From Phaseolus vulgaris (lineage: Eukaryota > Streptophyta > Magnoliopsida > Fabales > Fabaceae), in the NCBI RefSeq assembly GCF_000499845.2, contig NC_023751.2, positions 36,259,309 through 36,323,308 on the forward strand: a DNA stretch of 64,000 nucleotides, in the 5' to 3' direction. The position numbers and the translations under genes were made by a program. Positions 63,405-64,000 of the stretch are shown here, piece after piece. The notes beneath the pieces were generated by a model, which made no database searches, was not told the DNA's origin, and worked only from the letters and a program-made list of their open reading frames with translations. The stretch's first letter is position 1. Every line of letters starts with the position of its first letter.

Positions 63405-64000
63405 ACCATATCATTCAAGAAATGGTCAGATATGTTAGTTATCTAAGTATGAATCCTACAAAAGGGTTTGATTATTGATATGATGAGTGATGCAAAATTG
63501 GAGTTTTGGACACTTCACTGGGACCAAACCCTGGGCTGATTTTGGCTGCATCTGCATCACCCATGTTTGCTATAGGCCAAGTTTGTTCTTATCTTTTCTG
63601 TTACAAGGTTAAATCACACACAAAATTATAATAAAGACAATACTACAAAAACATGCAGCAATCAGAGGTCTCTATAAATTAACAATTTATCATTTCTATC
63701 TGATTTTGTTCATGAGTTGGATTTCTCTTAAATTAATTCTTATTTATTATTTATATATTTTGTTATTGTTGATAAAAAAAATTCTAGAGGATTTAGATTT
63801 TAAGTTGAGTTTGAGTAGTAGCTATTTTAATTACTCTTATTCAATTGTTGCTTACCATAAAATTTTATTAAAAGAATTAAATAATATGTAATTTATTTTG
63901 AGACTTCTGGATATTTTTCATCGAAATATAACCATGCTTTGTGTTTCAATAATATTGATGACACTGACATCTTTTTTTTTTTATCAGCAATCTAAGACTA
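62630..64000. other. region downstream of the VQ gene, no further gene recognised
   Basis: The first few hundred bases are probably 3' untranslated sequence. A TG/TA microsatellite follows near 63.35 kb. Short A/T-rich frames near 63.7 kb are not credible genes. Confidence 0.5.
63351..63402. repeat. (TG)n(TA)n microsatellite
   Basis: A short GTGTGT start runs into about 23 uninterrupted AT units. Likely to be length-polymorphic. Confidence 0.97.

Overview
This is nuclear DNA from a flowering plant, most likely a legume (perhaps the Phaseolus/Vigna/soybean group). It is AT-rich and intron-containing, and its coding regions read like dicot proteins. The legume assignment rests on general likeness of proteins and repeats and was not checked by any search. 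There is nothing prokaryotic, plastid or mitochondrial, and no CRISPR array, tRNA or rRNA was recognised.

Four protein-coding genes stand out. (1) On the minus strand, 26024 down to 13419, a 15-exon ATXR7/SDG25-type histone H3K4 methyltransferase has GYF-like modules at its N-terminus and a SET/post-SET domain at its C-terminus. Its last 22 coding bases lie almost 3 kb beyond the previous exon. (2) On the minus strand, 38122 down to 37715, an intronless 60S ribosomal protein L27 (eL27) has a telo-box and TGGGCC sites upstream. (3) On the plus strand, 45207 to 52293, a nine-exon copper P1B-ATPase of the HMA7/RAN1 type supplies copper in the secretory pathway. (4) On the plus strand, 61931 to 62629, an intronless VQ-motif transcriptional regulator resembles the JAV1/VQ22-VQ24 subgroup.

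The rest is mostly transposable-element debris. From 0.65 to 5.8 kb there are five CACTA-ended MITEs, each with a matching 3-bp target duplication, and one sits inside another. From 6.6 to 7.9 kb there is a decayed Ty1/copia fragment. From 31.4 to 35.6 kb a decayed MuDR-type (MULE) transposase gene is split by a complete but dead hAT element (32739-35351) flanked by a 9-bp direct repeat; the MULE reading frame resumes directly after it. From 39.4 to 41.6 kb there is a minus-strand Ty3/gypsy pol remnant (RNase H, integrase, chromodomain-side tail). Four related LTR-like fragments at 42.9, 55.3, 58.3 and 61.2 kb flank the HMA7 gene. Introns of the methyltransferase gene carry an LTR-like insertion and a 2.6-kb-spaced direct repeat.

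The genes do not form one pathway. They are ordinary euchromatic plant genes separated by long AT-rich, repeat-bearing stretches. No previously undescribed system was found. The most instructive structures are the hidden terminal exon of the methyltransferase and the two nested transposon insertions.
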